This document shows, piece by piece, positions 1 to 5,800 of a stretch of 5,800 bases of DNA. The number at the start of each line of letters is the position of its first letter. The stretch's first letter is position 1. The stretch covers positions 1 to 5,800 of the forward strand of contig JACMMD010000129.1 in assembly GCA_014379235.1 (NCBI GenBank), written 5' to 3'. Source of the DNA: Anaerolineae bacterium. Lineage in GTDB: Bacteria; Chloroflexota; Anaerolineae; Aggregatilineales; Phototrophicaceae. A program made the translations under genes and the position numbers. Under the pieces are notes generated by a model. It worked only from the letters and a program-made list of their open reading frames with translations. It was not told the DNA's origin and searched no databases.

Positions 1-2
1 AC

Positions 3-107
3 AACCGCGTTGTCGGACTTTCACAGCACTGGCTGGAACAGCCGCTGGTGTTGTTCAACCTGCCTGTCTATAACGAAATCGAGAGTTGGTACATCGAAGG
101 CGAATAA
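3..107 (+). CDS. C-terminal end of a probable family-5 ABC solute-binding protein (5' truncated)
   Basis: An open frame enters from the left edge and stops with TAA at 105-107, giving 34 residues that end in NEIESWYIEGE. No start is visible. The identification rests mainly on position, because the next two genes are Dpp/Opp-type permeases and the binding-protein gene usually precedes them. The aromatic, acidic tail with a 'WY' near the end fits the C-termini of extracellular family-5 solute-binding proteins. If correct, the full protein would be a secreted or lipid-anchored receptor that hands substrate to the permeases at 196-2084. The same stretch is also open in the permease frame, but only this frame reads like a natural protein end. 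The piece is too short for certainty. Confidence 0.6.
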   Translation, partial: NRVVGLSQHWLEQPLVLFNLPVYNEIESWYIEGE

Positions 108-117
108 GCCCTGTCCG

Positions 118-156
118 ACAGGTATAGGATTGACACGATGTCAGTCCTATACCTGT
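118..156 (+). terminator. Intercistronic stem-loop between binding-protein and permease genes
   Basis: Two 18-base arms, ACAGGTATAGGATTGACA (118-135) and TGTCAGTCCTATACCTGT (139-156), pair throughout with one G-U wobble and a three-base loop (CGA). The right arm is followed by TTCTGT, a poor U-tract. The structure starts 10 bases after the binding-protein stop and ends 39 bases before the permease start. It could be a leaky terminator or a 3'-end protector of the upstream message; either would leave less permease than binding-protein mRNA. Because it is palindromic it could also be a protein-binding site, but its place between two co-directional genes favours an RNA role. Confidence 0.65.
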
Positions 157-183
157 TTCTGTAAGCGGTACGCTTCAGAGGTA

Positions 184-189
184 GAGAGG
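184..189 (+). promoter_or_regulatory. Ribosome binding site fixing the first permease start
   Basis: GAGAGG lies six bases before the ATG at 196. This supports starting the permease at 196 even though the frame is open back to position 10. A second purine patch, AGAGG, lies at 177-181 but is too far away to serve this ATG well. Confidence 0.7.
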
Positions 190-195
190 CTTCCG

Positions 196-1152
196 ATGAC
201 CAAATATCTGATTCAACGAGTATTGATTAGTATTCCCGTTTTAGTTGGTGTGACGATCATCATCTTTTTCTTTGCGAATGCCATGCCCGGTAACGCGGTG
301 CTTGCGATGATTACCAGTGAGTCACCCGTGTCGGAAGACCTCATCCGCATTCGTCAGGGCCAGCTAGGGTTGGATGACCCCCTTCCGGTGCAATATCTGC
401 GTTGGATTGGAAACGTGCTCCGTGGCAATCTGGGATACTCATACGTGAATGGCACCCCTATCTCAGACATGATTATTGACCGTATCCCCGCGACAGTGCA
501 GCTTATGGGCATTTCGCTGCTGATATCCATCATCGTCGGCACAATTTTGGGGATTATATCGGCTCTTAAGCGCTATTCATGGTGGGATTATGTGCTGACG
601 ATTACGGGCTTCATCGGCTTATCGATGCCAGTCTTTTTCCTCGGTATGGTGCTGGTGTACGTATTTGCTTTGAAATTGGGCTGGCTGCCAACTTCAGGTC
701 GAGTGACGTCGGGAGAGCCTTACAACTTCGTGGATAATATGAGACACCTTATCCTTCCGGCTGTCTGCCTAGCGCTGGTGCGTATCCCGGTATTTATGCG
801 TTACACCCGTGCGAGCATGTTGGAAATCCTCTACAGCGATCATGTACGCACGGCGCGCAGCAAAGGTCTGTTCGAGCGCACCATATTGGTACGTCATACG
901 CTGCGAAACGCGCTCATTCCTGTGATCACGGTGATTGGCCTTACGCTTCCGGTTTTGTTCAGCGGCGCAATTATCATCGAGAGTGTTTTTCAATGGCCGG
1001 GAATCGGGCTGCTGTACATCAGCTCAATCACACAGCGCGATATTCCGATCCTGATGGGTATCACCATGATTACGGGTGTGCTGGTGCTCGTCAGCAACTT
1101 ACTGACTGATATTGCATACAGCGTCGTTGATCCGCGCATTCGTTACGATTAG
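196..1152 (+). CDS. ABC transporter permease, DppB/OppB type
   Basis: This is a 318-residue inner-membrane permease, the usual length for DppB-like subunits of peptide/nickel/sugar-acid family-5 ABC importers. It opens with a membrane segment at about residues 9-29, followed by the family's periplasmic stretch with LGLDDPLPVQYLRW (57-70) and GNLGYSY (77-83). Further membrane segments fall near 102-122, 133-159, 185-201, 240-262 and 286-306. The EAA coupling loop, which docks on the ATPase, is at about 217-240 (VRTARSKGL...RHTLRNAL). The C-terminus DPRIRYD is typical. The start is set by the ribosome binding site at 184-189; a start further upstream would add a non-hydrophobic, Cys-rich sequence translated through the upstream gene and the hairpin. 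The next permease starts 14 bases after the stop, so the two are co-transcribed and should form a heterodimeric channel. Substrate cannot be read from permease sequence; the aldolase downstream suggests a keto-sugar acid rather than a peptide. Confidence 0.93.
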   Translation: MTKYLIQRVLISIPVLVGVTIIIFFFANAMPGNAVLAMITSESPVSEDLIRIRQGQLGLDDPLPVQYLRWIGNVLRGNLGYSYVNGTPISDMIIDRIPATVQLMGISLLISIIVGTILGIISALKRYSWWDYVLTITGFIGLSMPVFFLGMVLVYVFALKLGWLPTSGRVTSGEPYNFVDNMRHLILPAVCLALVRIPVFMRYTRASMLEILYSDHVRTARSKGLFERTILVRHTLRNALIPVITVIGLTLPVLFSGAIIIESVFQWPGIGLLYISSITQRDIPILMGITMITGVLVLVSNLLTDIAYSVVDPRIRYD

Positions 1153-1166
1153 AAGGCTGCTCGTTT

Positions 1167-2084
1167 ATGACCGTACACCAGCAAAATGAACCGCTGCCTG
1201 CTGCACCAGCCATTCAAATTATCAAACTACCGGCTGGCGAGGGTGTCTGGCAGCGAGCAGTAAAACGGTTTCGTCGCCATCGCCTCGCCATAATCGGGGC
1301 AGCAATATTAATCATTTTGATCTTTCTAGCGGTATTCGCGCCTGTGATCAGCGTTTACGATCCTTATGAAATGAGCCTGCCCGAACGCAATCTTCCACCT
1401 AGCACCTTGCATTGGTTGGGCACAGACGGTAATGGGCGTGATGTTTGGACACGGGTCATTTATGGGGGGCAAGTATCGTTGTCGGTTGGGTTAGTGGCTG
1501 TTTCCATATCGACCATCATCAGCATCTTTGTGGGCGGTTTGTCCGGTTTCTTTGGTGGCCGCGTCGATATGATCTTGATGCGGATTACCGACATGGTTAT
1601 GACGTTTCCGCTGCTCGTGATTGTGATCACACTCGTGGCGATCACCGGCCCTAGCATTTACAACGTGATGGTTGCAATCGGGCTGTTGAGTTGGCCCGGG
1701 ATGGCACGGTTGATACGCGGCCAGTTTCTATCCCTTCGTGAAATGGATTACGTTCTGGCAGCGCGATCAATCGGCGTGGGTTCAGGCGGCTTAATCGTTC
1801 GACATCTACTGCCAAATACGGTTGGCACCATCGCTGTCGCGGCAACCTTTGCCGTGAGTGAAGCGATCCTGTTGGAAGCGGCGCTCTCGTTCTTAGGGCT
1901 AGGGGTGCAAGTACCCACTCCAAGTTGGGGCAGCATGCTACGTGACGCGCAAACGCTGTCGATCCTCGAAACCCGCCCGTGGATGTGGCTTCCACCCGGT
2001 ATCGCCATTATGTTGGCAGTGCTTTCAGTAAATTTCATCGGTGATGGTCTGCGCGATGCGCTCGATCCACGCACAATCTTCTAA
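1167..2084 (+). CDS. ABC transporter permease, DppC/OppC type
   Basis: This 305-residue protein is the partner permease of the gene before it. A cytoplasmic N-terminal tail ends in a basic patch (KRFRRHR, 33-39), followed by the first membrane helix at about 40-62, the typical OppC N-terminal module. The family hallmark HWLGTDGNGRDVWTRVIYG is at 82-100. More membrane segments lie near 103-129, 143-160, 163-182, 222-245 and 274-292. The EAA loop is at about 194-217 (DYVLAARSIG...LLPN), and SFLGLG...PSWGSML (241-258) and DGLRDALDPR (293-302) are also classic. AGAAGG at 1150-1156 is the likely ribosome binding site. The aldolase gene follows after 12 bases. No ATP-binding subunit follows, so the ATPases must be encoded upstream of the window or elsewhere. 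Confidence 0.94.
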   Translation: MTVHQQNEPLPAAPAIQIIKLPAGEGVWQRAVKRFRRHRLAIIGAAILIILIFLAVFAPVISVYDPYEMSLPERNLPPSTLHWLGTDGNGRDVWTRVIYGGQVSLSVGLVAVSISTIISIFVGGLSGFFGGRVDMILMRITDMVMTFPLLVIVITLVAITGPSIYNVMVAIGLLSWPGMARLIRGQFLSLREMDYVLAARSIGVGSGGLIVRHLLPNTVGTIAVAATFAVSEAILLEAALSFLGLGVQVPTPSWGSMLRDAQTLSILETRPWMWLPPGIAIMLAVLSVNFIGDGLRDALDPRTIF

Positions 2085-2089
2085 AGAGG
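2085..2089 (+). promoter_or_regulatory. Ribosome binding site of the aldolase gene
   Basis: AGAGG directly follows the stop codon of the upstream permease and lies seven bases before the ATG at 2097. The tight fit means the aldolase is translated from the permease transcript, with no room for its own promoter. Confidence 0.75.
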
Positions 2090-2096
2090 TAGCAAT

Positions 2097-2987
2097 ATGA
2101 GCAAATTTCATGGCGTTTGGCCGGCGTTAATTACCCCATTTACTGAGGACAATAAGGTTAATTTGGCTGTCCTCAATGATCTTGTCGACTACATGATAGG
2201 CAAGCAGGTCGATGGGTTCTATGTGGGCGGCACGACAGGCGAAGGTCTGTATATGTCGGTTGAGGAGCGTGAGATCGTGGCTGAAACGGTTCTGCGGCGC
2301 GTCGATGGACGGGTGCCCGTCATCGTACACATCGGCGCAACTGCCCTTGTCGATGCTATTCACATGGCGCGCCATGCTGAGTCACAGGGCGCGGCAGGCA
2401 TCAGCAGCCTTCTCATGCCTCAGTACGTCAACACGGACGATATCTTTGTTTATTTCAAAGCAATTACCGCTGCCGTAAATAACCTTCCCCTGCTGCCTTA
2501 CATCTATGGACGCAGTGTGGATGCCATTATTCTGATGCGTGAACTGATGCAGATAACCAATGTCATTGGAGCAAAATACACCGGGCCAAACATGTATGAA
2601 CTGCATCATGTAATCGGTTTAGGGAAAGATGACGATTGGTCGATCTTTTCGGGGATGGATGAGCAAACCGTGTTCGCGGCGATGATGGGAACAAAAGGCA
2701 ACATTGGTTCAACCCTCAACGTCATGGCTGGCCTCTACCGCGAAATCCATCGCCAAGTGAATGCTGGAAATCCTCAAGATGCCCTTGTGTTGCAGATGCG
2801 CGCCAACTGCGTGACGGATTTACTCATTGGAGCAGGATTTGCAGGCGCGCTGCGACTTGCAATGGCGATGCTCGGTTTCGATTGTGGAAACCCGCGTTTA
2901 CCCAACCGACCCCTTACGCCGGAACAAAGCGATTTGCTCAAGCGAGATTTGGCTGAAAGCGAGTTGTTGGTGCTTTCAGCACTCTAA
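2097..2987 (+). CDS. DHDPS/N-acetylneuraminate lyase family aldolase, NAL-like
   Basis: This 296-residue class I aldolase has the usual length for the TIM-barrel family that contains dihydrodipicolinate synthase and N-acetylneuraminate lyase (297 residues in E. coli NanA). The carboxylate-binding loop GGTTGEG is at 44-50, the catalytic Tyr at 135, and the Schiff-base Lys at 160 in GAKYTG. By alignment from memory with E. coli NanA, the sugar-contacting positions T167, G189, D191, E192 and S208 match T162, G186, D188, E189 (in SGMDE) and S205 (in GNIGSTLN). These last residues favour a sialate-lyase-like specificity over lysine biosynthesis, as does an operon with an importer rather than dap genes. 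The likely reaction is reversible cleavage of a 2-keto sugar acid, possibly N-acetylneuraminate, to pyruvate and an aldehyde sugar in the cytoplasm. Oddities are YIYG in place of the usual YNIP after the catalytic Tyr, and PQYV where NanA has PFYY. Another keto-acid substrate (for example a deoxy-gluconate type) remains possible, so no symbol is given. Confidence 0.88.
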   Translation: MSKFHGVWPALITPFTEDNKVNLAVLNDLVDYMIGKQVDGFYVGGTTGEGLYMSVEEREIVAETVLRRVDGRVPVIVHIGATALVDAIHMARHAESQGAAGISSLLMPQYVNTDDIFVYFKAITAAVNNLPLLPYIYGRSVDAIILMRELMQITNVIGAKYTGPNMYELHHVIGLGKDDDWSIFSGMDEQTVFAAMMGTKGNIGSTLNVMAGLYREIHRQVNAGNPQDALVLQMRANCVTDLLIGAGFAGALRLAMAMLGFDCGNPRLPNRPLTPEQSDLLKRDLAESELLVLSAL

Positions 2988-2990
2988 TTA

Positions 2991-3178
2991 TCGCTTGTAT
3001 CGCAAGGCGAATCCGGCGTGATGGCGATAACAGGCGCGCCGGGAGCGGGCCGATGCGTTTCCCCACCCCAATTGGAGATATGACCTGCGGATTATTCACA
3101 CTGATCGGCATCCTCACACCCATTGAGGCACGGCATCAAACAGGTGTTGGTCAGATGCTGGATATAGAGAGTGATTAG
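2991..3178 (+). pseudogene. Remnant of a class III (CaiB/BaiF) CoA-transferase, frameshifted internal fragment
   Basis: Translation from 2991 in the aldolase frame, just after its stop, gives SLVSQGESGVMAITGAPGAG. Moving one frame at about 3047-3051 then continues as GPMRFPTPIGDMTCGLFTL and IGILTPIEARHQTGVGQMLDIE, ending at TAG 3176-3178. Together this follows the family III CoA-transferase signature: TG-P-G-GP, then D...G...IGI, then R--TG-GQ--D. The Asp at 3077-3079 corresponds to the catalytic Asp (D169 of formyl-CoA transferase). Only about 60 of roughly 400 residues survive, both ends are missing, and a lost base in the GGGCC run at 3047-3051 explains the frameshift. There is no start or ribosome binding site, so it is a dead fragment. 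It fills the gap between the aldolase and the opposing MFS gene and looks like a scar of a rearrangement. The call is from motif memory, not a search. Confidence 0.8.
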
Positions 3179-4452
3179 GAGTTTACAGGCGCGGCATGAC
3201 CATCAACCTCAACTGCATCGGTAGTCGTTGGCCGCGCAAATGCCATCACGCCCGCCGCACTCACGCCGAGAATCACGACCAGCCACAGCACTAGCTCATA
3301 ACTGCCGAAATGGTCATGGATGAGACCCGCTCCAACAGGCGCAGCCGTTCCGGCCAGCGTTAAAAATATGGCCATCACACTGGATATACGCCCATAGTGT
3401 GAGGGGCCAAATATCTCTGCAATGACTGACGCTCGGGCCAATGTTTGAGCGCCATAAGCCGCGCCGAACACCACCGTGAATAGACCAACCGCCCACAACG
3501 ACGGCCCAAAGAACAGCGCAAACGTGGCCGCCGTTTGCAAGGCGAACACCCCGCACACCATGACACGAATTGAAAGCCGCGAATCGAGAGGCGCGAAAAT
3601 TACCCGCCCGACCACCTGCATCAAACCAATTGAACCGGAGGCGATGGCGGCGGCGCTGGGGTCGATGCCCGAATCGATCAGCAGTGGAATAAAGTGAACG
3701 CGAATCCCCGCCGAAGACAGCGCCGCGAAACTGAAAGCGAGGGTCAGCAGCCAGAAGAATCGGCTGTGGACTGCTGTATGAAGTGACAACCCTCTCAAGC
3801 GGGGCCGCACTGCAAATGTCGAATGGTCATCTCCATCCGGCAGCAATCCCAGATCATCAGGGCGGCGGCGCAGAACAAGCGCATGAAGCGGAATCGTCGT
3901 CAAGGCGAGAAAAATTCCCAAGATCAGCACCGCATCACGCCAACCGACAGCTACACGCAGCGCGTCTGACACCGGGATAAAGATCGTGCTTGCCAGCCCT
4001 GCGGCAAAGGTGATGATCGCTAACGCTCGGCTGCGCTTGGTTACAAACCATTTGGCGACAACGGCGAACGCAGGCTCATATAGCACCGCCGCCGCGCACA
4101 CACCCAAGCCCGCCCAGATTAGATAGAAGGTTGTCTTGTCCGTGACCTGCGACCATGCGACGATCAACACGCTGGCGAGAATCGAACCTGTGGTCATCAG
4201 CAAGCGCGGGCCATGACGGTCAATCCATGTACCAACTGGAAAGGCCATCGCCCCTGCCACCAGCAGCGCTAACGAAAACCCGCCTGTCAACTCCGTCCGT
4301 GACCAACCCAATTCGGTCTCCATCGGCGTGATGAAAACGGTGAACGCATAATAGATGATGCCCCACGAGATCGTCTCGGTGAGCGCCAACGTGAGCGTGA
4401 TATACCAGCCATAGTAGAGTTTCTGGCGCGGCTTGTTGTCGCTGTCCCGCAT
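3175..4452 (-). CDS. Major facilitator superfamily transporter
   Basis: This is a 425-residue inner-membrane protein with the 12-helix MFS pattern. Helix 1 starts at about residue 14 (YYGWYITL), and motif A between helices 2 and 3 is GTWIDRHGPR (74-83). A central cytoplasmic loop runs from about 194 to 228, starting with RRRPDDLGLLPDGD, and a second, weaker copy of motif A, GRVIFAPLDSRLS, is at 282-294. The opening and the 'PDDLGLLPDG' loop resemble the monocarboxylate/oxalate-formate-like branch. The chosen ATG (4450-4452) leaves a short polar tail before helix 1. The frame stays open to 4668, but that extension lies inside the flavoprotein gene and has no transporter-like features. The ribosome binding site is weak. 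It lies 79 bases after the flavoprotein stop on the same strand, so it is probably the exporter partner of that enzyme; the substrate is unknown. Its stop overlaps the last bases of the CoA-transferase remnant on the other strand. Confidence 0.9.
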   Translation of the reverse strand: MRDSDNKPRQKLYYGWYITLTLALTETISWGIIYYAFTVFITPMETELGWSRTELTGGFSLALLVAGAMAFPVGTWIDRHGPRLLMTTGSILASVLIVAWSQVTDKTTFYLIWAGLGVCAAAVLYEPAFAVVAKWFVTKRSRALAIITFAAGLASTIFIPVSDALRVAVGWRDAVLILGIFLALTTIPLHALVLRRRPDDLGLLPDGDDHSTFAVRPRLRGLSLHTAVHSRFFWLLTLAFSFAALSSAGIRVHFIPLLIDSGIDPSAAAIASGSIGLMQVVGRVIFAPLDSRLSIRVMVCGVFALQTAATFALFFGPSLWAVGLFTVVFGAAYGAQTLARASVIAEIFGPSHYGRISSVMAIFLTLAGTAAPVGAGLIHDHFGSYELVLWLVVILGVSAAGVMAFARPTTTDAVEVDGHAAPVNS

Positions 4453-4481
4453 GAAGGCTCGCTTTTCCCGCTCGAACAGAC

Positions 4482-4504
4482 AAAAGGGTCTACGATGTAG
4501 ACCC
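4482..4504 (-). terminator. Terminator-like hairpin between flavoprotein and MFS genes
   Basis: Read on the minus strand, GGGTCTAC-ATC-GTAGACCC is a perfect eight-pair stem with a three-base loop, followed at once by TTTT. It begins 27 bases after the flavoprotein stop and ends 29 bases before the MFS start. The shape fits a rho-independent terminator with a short U-tract, so readthrough is likely. No convincing promoter is seen between it and the MFS start, which favours a partial terminator or attenuator within one operon. Confidence 0.65.
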
Positions 4505-4531
4505 CGATTGAATACTGATAAATGATGCGGG

Positions 4532-5800
4532 TTACGAGCAGCAGTCGCTGCCACAGCCGCAGCTCGTCGAACGGATGCCATCACCGCAGCAGTCATCGTC
4601 GCAGCCACAATCTTGCGCTGCAACTTGCAACCCGACAGTTTGCAGTCTAACGGATTGCAGAACACCATTTACCGGAATAGATGCCAGTGACAAAAGAGCA
4701 GGTTGAGCGCTGGTGCTAGTCGTGCTGCAACATGACCCGCCGCCGTCTACCAGATCGCTGCTGCATACCCCTGTTTCCGGCAGGTTGAGATGGACTTCCC
4801 GCGCTGCTTCGAAGTCGCCTACCAGCGCTGCGACGACTGAGCGCACCTGCTCATAACCTGTCGCCAGTAAGAACGTCGGCGCACGTCCATAGCTTTTCAT
4901 GCCAACGATGTAGAAATCTTTCTCAGGGTGGCGCAGTTCAGCTTCACCGTGCGGGCGTACCGTGCCGCAGCTATGAATGTTCGGGTCGATCATCGGGCCT
5001 AGCTGGCGCGTACTCTCTAGTGACGAGTCCAGTTCGAGCCGTAGTTCGCGCAGCATGTCGAGATCAGGACGCGCTCCTGTCGCCGCGATAATTTCATCGA
5101 CTTGCAGCGTTTCCAACCCATACGGCGTTTCACCGATCACGTCGATGCCGCCGATGGTTTCCGCGATTTCACGTATTCTAAACGGCGACACCATCTGAAT
5201 AGTACCCACGTCAACATGTCCCTGAATGCGTGTACCAAGCCGACTACGAGCAGGCAGCGCATCATCTTCGCCACCGCCATAGACACGCTGCAAGTTCGTG
5301 CCGCGCATCGTCCAATAGATTTCAGTCTGTGGCTGATCGCGTTTCAGTTCTGCCAATTCAAGCAGCGCATTGATCGCTGAATGACCGCTGCCAACCACCA
5401 TCACCCGTTTGCCAGCGTATCGCGGACGATGTTTGCCAGTGACATCCGGTATACCGTAAACAATATGCTGTGCCTGACGTTTTTCACCAACGGCGAACAA
5501 ACCACCAGAGCCGAGCGGATTCGGCTGATGCCACGTTCCCGAAGCGTCGATAACTGCCCGCACTTCAACCAATGCTTCATTATCATCGCCGTAGACAACG
5601 TGTAGGACGAACGGCGCATCGTCTCGTCCGGCATCTTTCATCTTGTCAATGTTGCGGCGGCTGATTGCGACGACCTTCGCATTTAGATGGAGCGTGTCGA
5701 GAACCTGTGGCAGGTTCGAAAATGGCAGCATAAAGCGGTCAACCAGATCATTGCCCGTTGGCAGCGTGTCTTTGGGCGGCATCTGCCAGCCATGCGCTTC
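4532..5800 (-). CDS. CzcO/ArsO-like FAD/NAD(P) flavoprotein with Cys-rich tail (N-terminus outside window)
   Basis: The frame runs off the right edge with no stop, so the ATG at 5780-5782 is internal and the N-terminal FAD-binding domain is missing; 422 residues are visible. Counting from that Met, VIDASGTWHQPNPLG (77-91) is the family's conserved segment, VVGSGHSA (129-136) is the NAD(P)-binding GxGxxA turn, IIAATGARPDLDML (231-244) is the ATG motif, and MKSYGRAPTFLLATGYEQV (295-313) with LPETGVCSSDL (334-344) are hallmarks of the flavin monooxygenase-like proteins found in many ars clusters. The last 77 residues hold 11 cysteines (340, 351, 352, 392, 394, 398, 399, 408, 410, 414, 415), against one in the preceding 339. 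Two CGCxxDCC motifs close the protein. The role is probably a cytoplasmic NADPH-dependent flavin oxidoreductase, and the cysteines suggest a thiophilic metal(loid) such as arsenite. The MFS gene downstream may export the product. The arsenic link is inference, since no arsR, arsB or arsC is visible. Confidence 0.88.
   Translation of the reverse strand, partial: EAHGWQMPPKDTLPTGNDLVDRFMLPFSNLPQVLDTLHLNAKVVAISRRNIDKMKDAGRDDAPFVLHVVYGDDNEALVEVRAVIDASGTWHQPNPLGSGGLFAVGEKRQAQHIVYGIPDVTGKHRPRYAGKRVMVVGSGHSAINALLELAELKRDQPQTEIYWTMRGTNLQRVYGGGEDDALPARSRLGTRIQGHVDVGTIQMVSPFRIREIAETIGGIDVIGETPYGLETLQVDEIIAATGARPDLDMLRELRLELDSSLESTRQLGPMIDPNIHSCGTVRPHGEAELRHPEKDFYIVGMKSYGRAPTFLLATGYEQVRSVVAALVGDFEAAREVHLNLPETGVCSSDLVDGGGSCCSTTSTSAQPALLSLASIPVNGVLQSVRLQTVGLQVAAQDCGCDDDCCGDGIRSTSCGCGSDCCS

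Noticed and set aside
121..153. GGTATA in each hairpin arm as a NanR-type operator, tempting given the NanA-like aldolase
   Set aside because: The known NanR sites in enterobacteria are direct tandem repeats, whereas here the hexamers are inverted and 21 bases apart. A six-base match is weak and no regulator gene is in view.
130..158. TTGACA at 130-135 as a -35 promoter box
   Set aside because: No acceptable -10 box lies 16-18 bases downstream (CCTGTT or CTGTTT there), and the TATACC nearby is only 12 bases away. The hexamer is part of the stem-loop arm.
10..195. In-frame extension upstream of the first permease, giving a 380-residue protein
   Set aside because: The added 62 residues are polar and Cys-rich, run through the end of the binding-protein gene and the hairpin, and lack a ribosome binding site. 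The ATG at 196 has a good one and gives the normal family length.
1651..2074. Long minus-strand frames opposite the second permease gene
   Set aside because: They lie wholly antisense to a gene with clear family motifs, and their translations show no recognisable domain or start signal.
2988..3040. TTATCGC / GCGATAA inverted pair (2988-2994, 3024-3030) as a terminator for the aldolase operon
   Set aside because: Only seven pairs with a 29-base gap and no T-run on either strand, and it lies within the CoA-transferase remnant. I see no convincing terminator between the convergent genes.
4453..4668. Upstream extension of the MFS reading frame to 4668
   Set aside because: It overlaps the flavoprotein's Cys-rich tail in another frame, spans the intercistronic hairpin and shows no membrane or family features. 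The start at 4452 sits just before helix 1.
5780..5782. ATG at 5782 as the flavoprotein start
   Set aside because: The frame stays open to the window edge (EAHGWQ precedes it) and the essential N-terminal FAD-binding Rossmann motif is not in the visible part, so the real start lies outside.

Overview
The window carries two unrelated transcription units that converge on a short gene graveyard. The taxon cannot be fixed from the sequence. Base composition is moderate, the genes are tightly packed, and the mix of a peptide-type ABC operon with an ArsO-like flavoprotein suggests a free-living bacterium. Chloroflexota or a similar environmental lineage is my guess only.

Plus strand, 3-2987: the end of a probable solute-binding protein gene, then two family-5 (Dpp/Opp/nickel-type) ABC permeases and a class I aldolase of the DHDPS/N-acetylneuraminate lyase family. 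The last three genes are 12-14 bases apart and surely co-transcribed. The binding-protein gene is separated from the first permease by a long stem-loop, an arrangement often used to keep binding-protein mRNA more abundant than permease mRNA. The aldolase keeps the residues that contact sialic acid in E. coli NanA. The best working idea is therefore import of a sialic acid or similar keto-sugar acid followed by cleavage to pyruvate. No ATPase gene lies in the window.

Middle, 2988-3178: this gap holds a frameshifted internal fragment of a class III (CaiB/BaiF) CoA-transferase, about 60 codons around the catalytic aspartate. It is wedged between the aldolase stop and the end of the opposing gene.

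Minus strand, 5800-3175: a flavoprotein of the CzcO/ArsO type, whose N-terminus lies beyond the window edge, precedes an MFS transporter. The flavoprotein ends in an unusual cysteine-rich tail with two CGCxxDCC motifs, and a terminator-like hairpin separates it from the MFS gene. I infer a thiophilic metal(loid) detoxification pair, possibly for arsenic, with the flavoprotein as oxidoreductase and the MFS protein as exporter. The substrate is not proven by the sequence.
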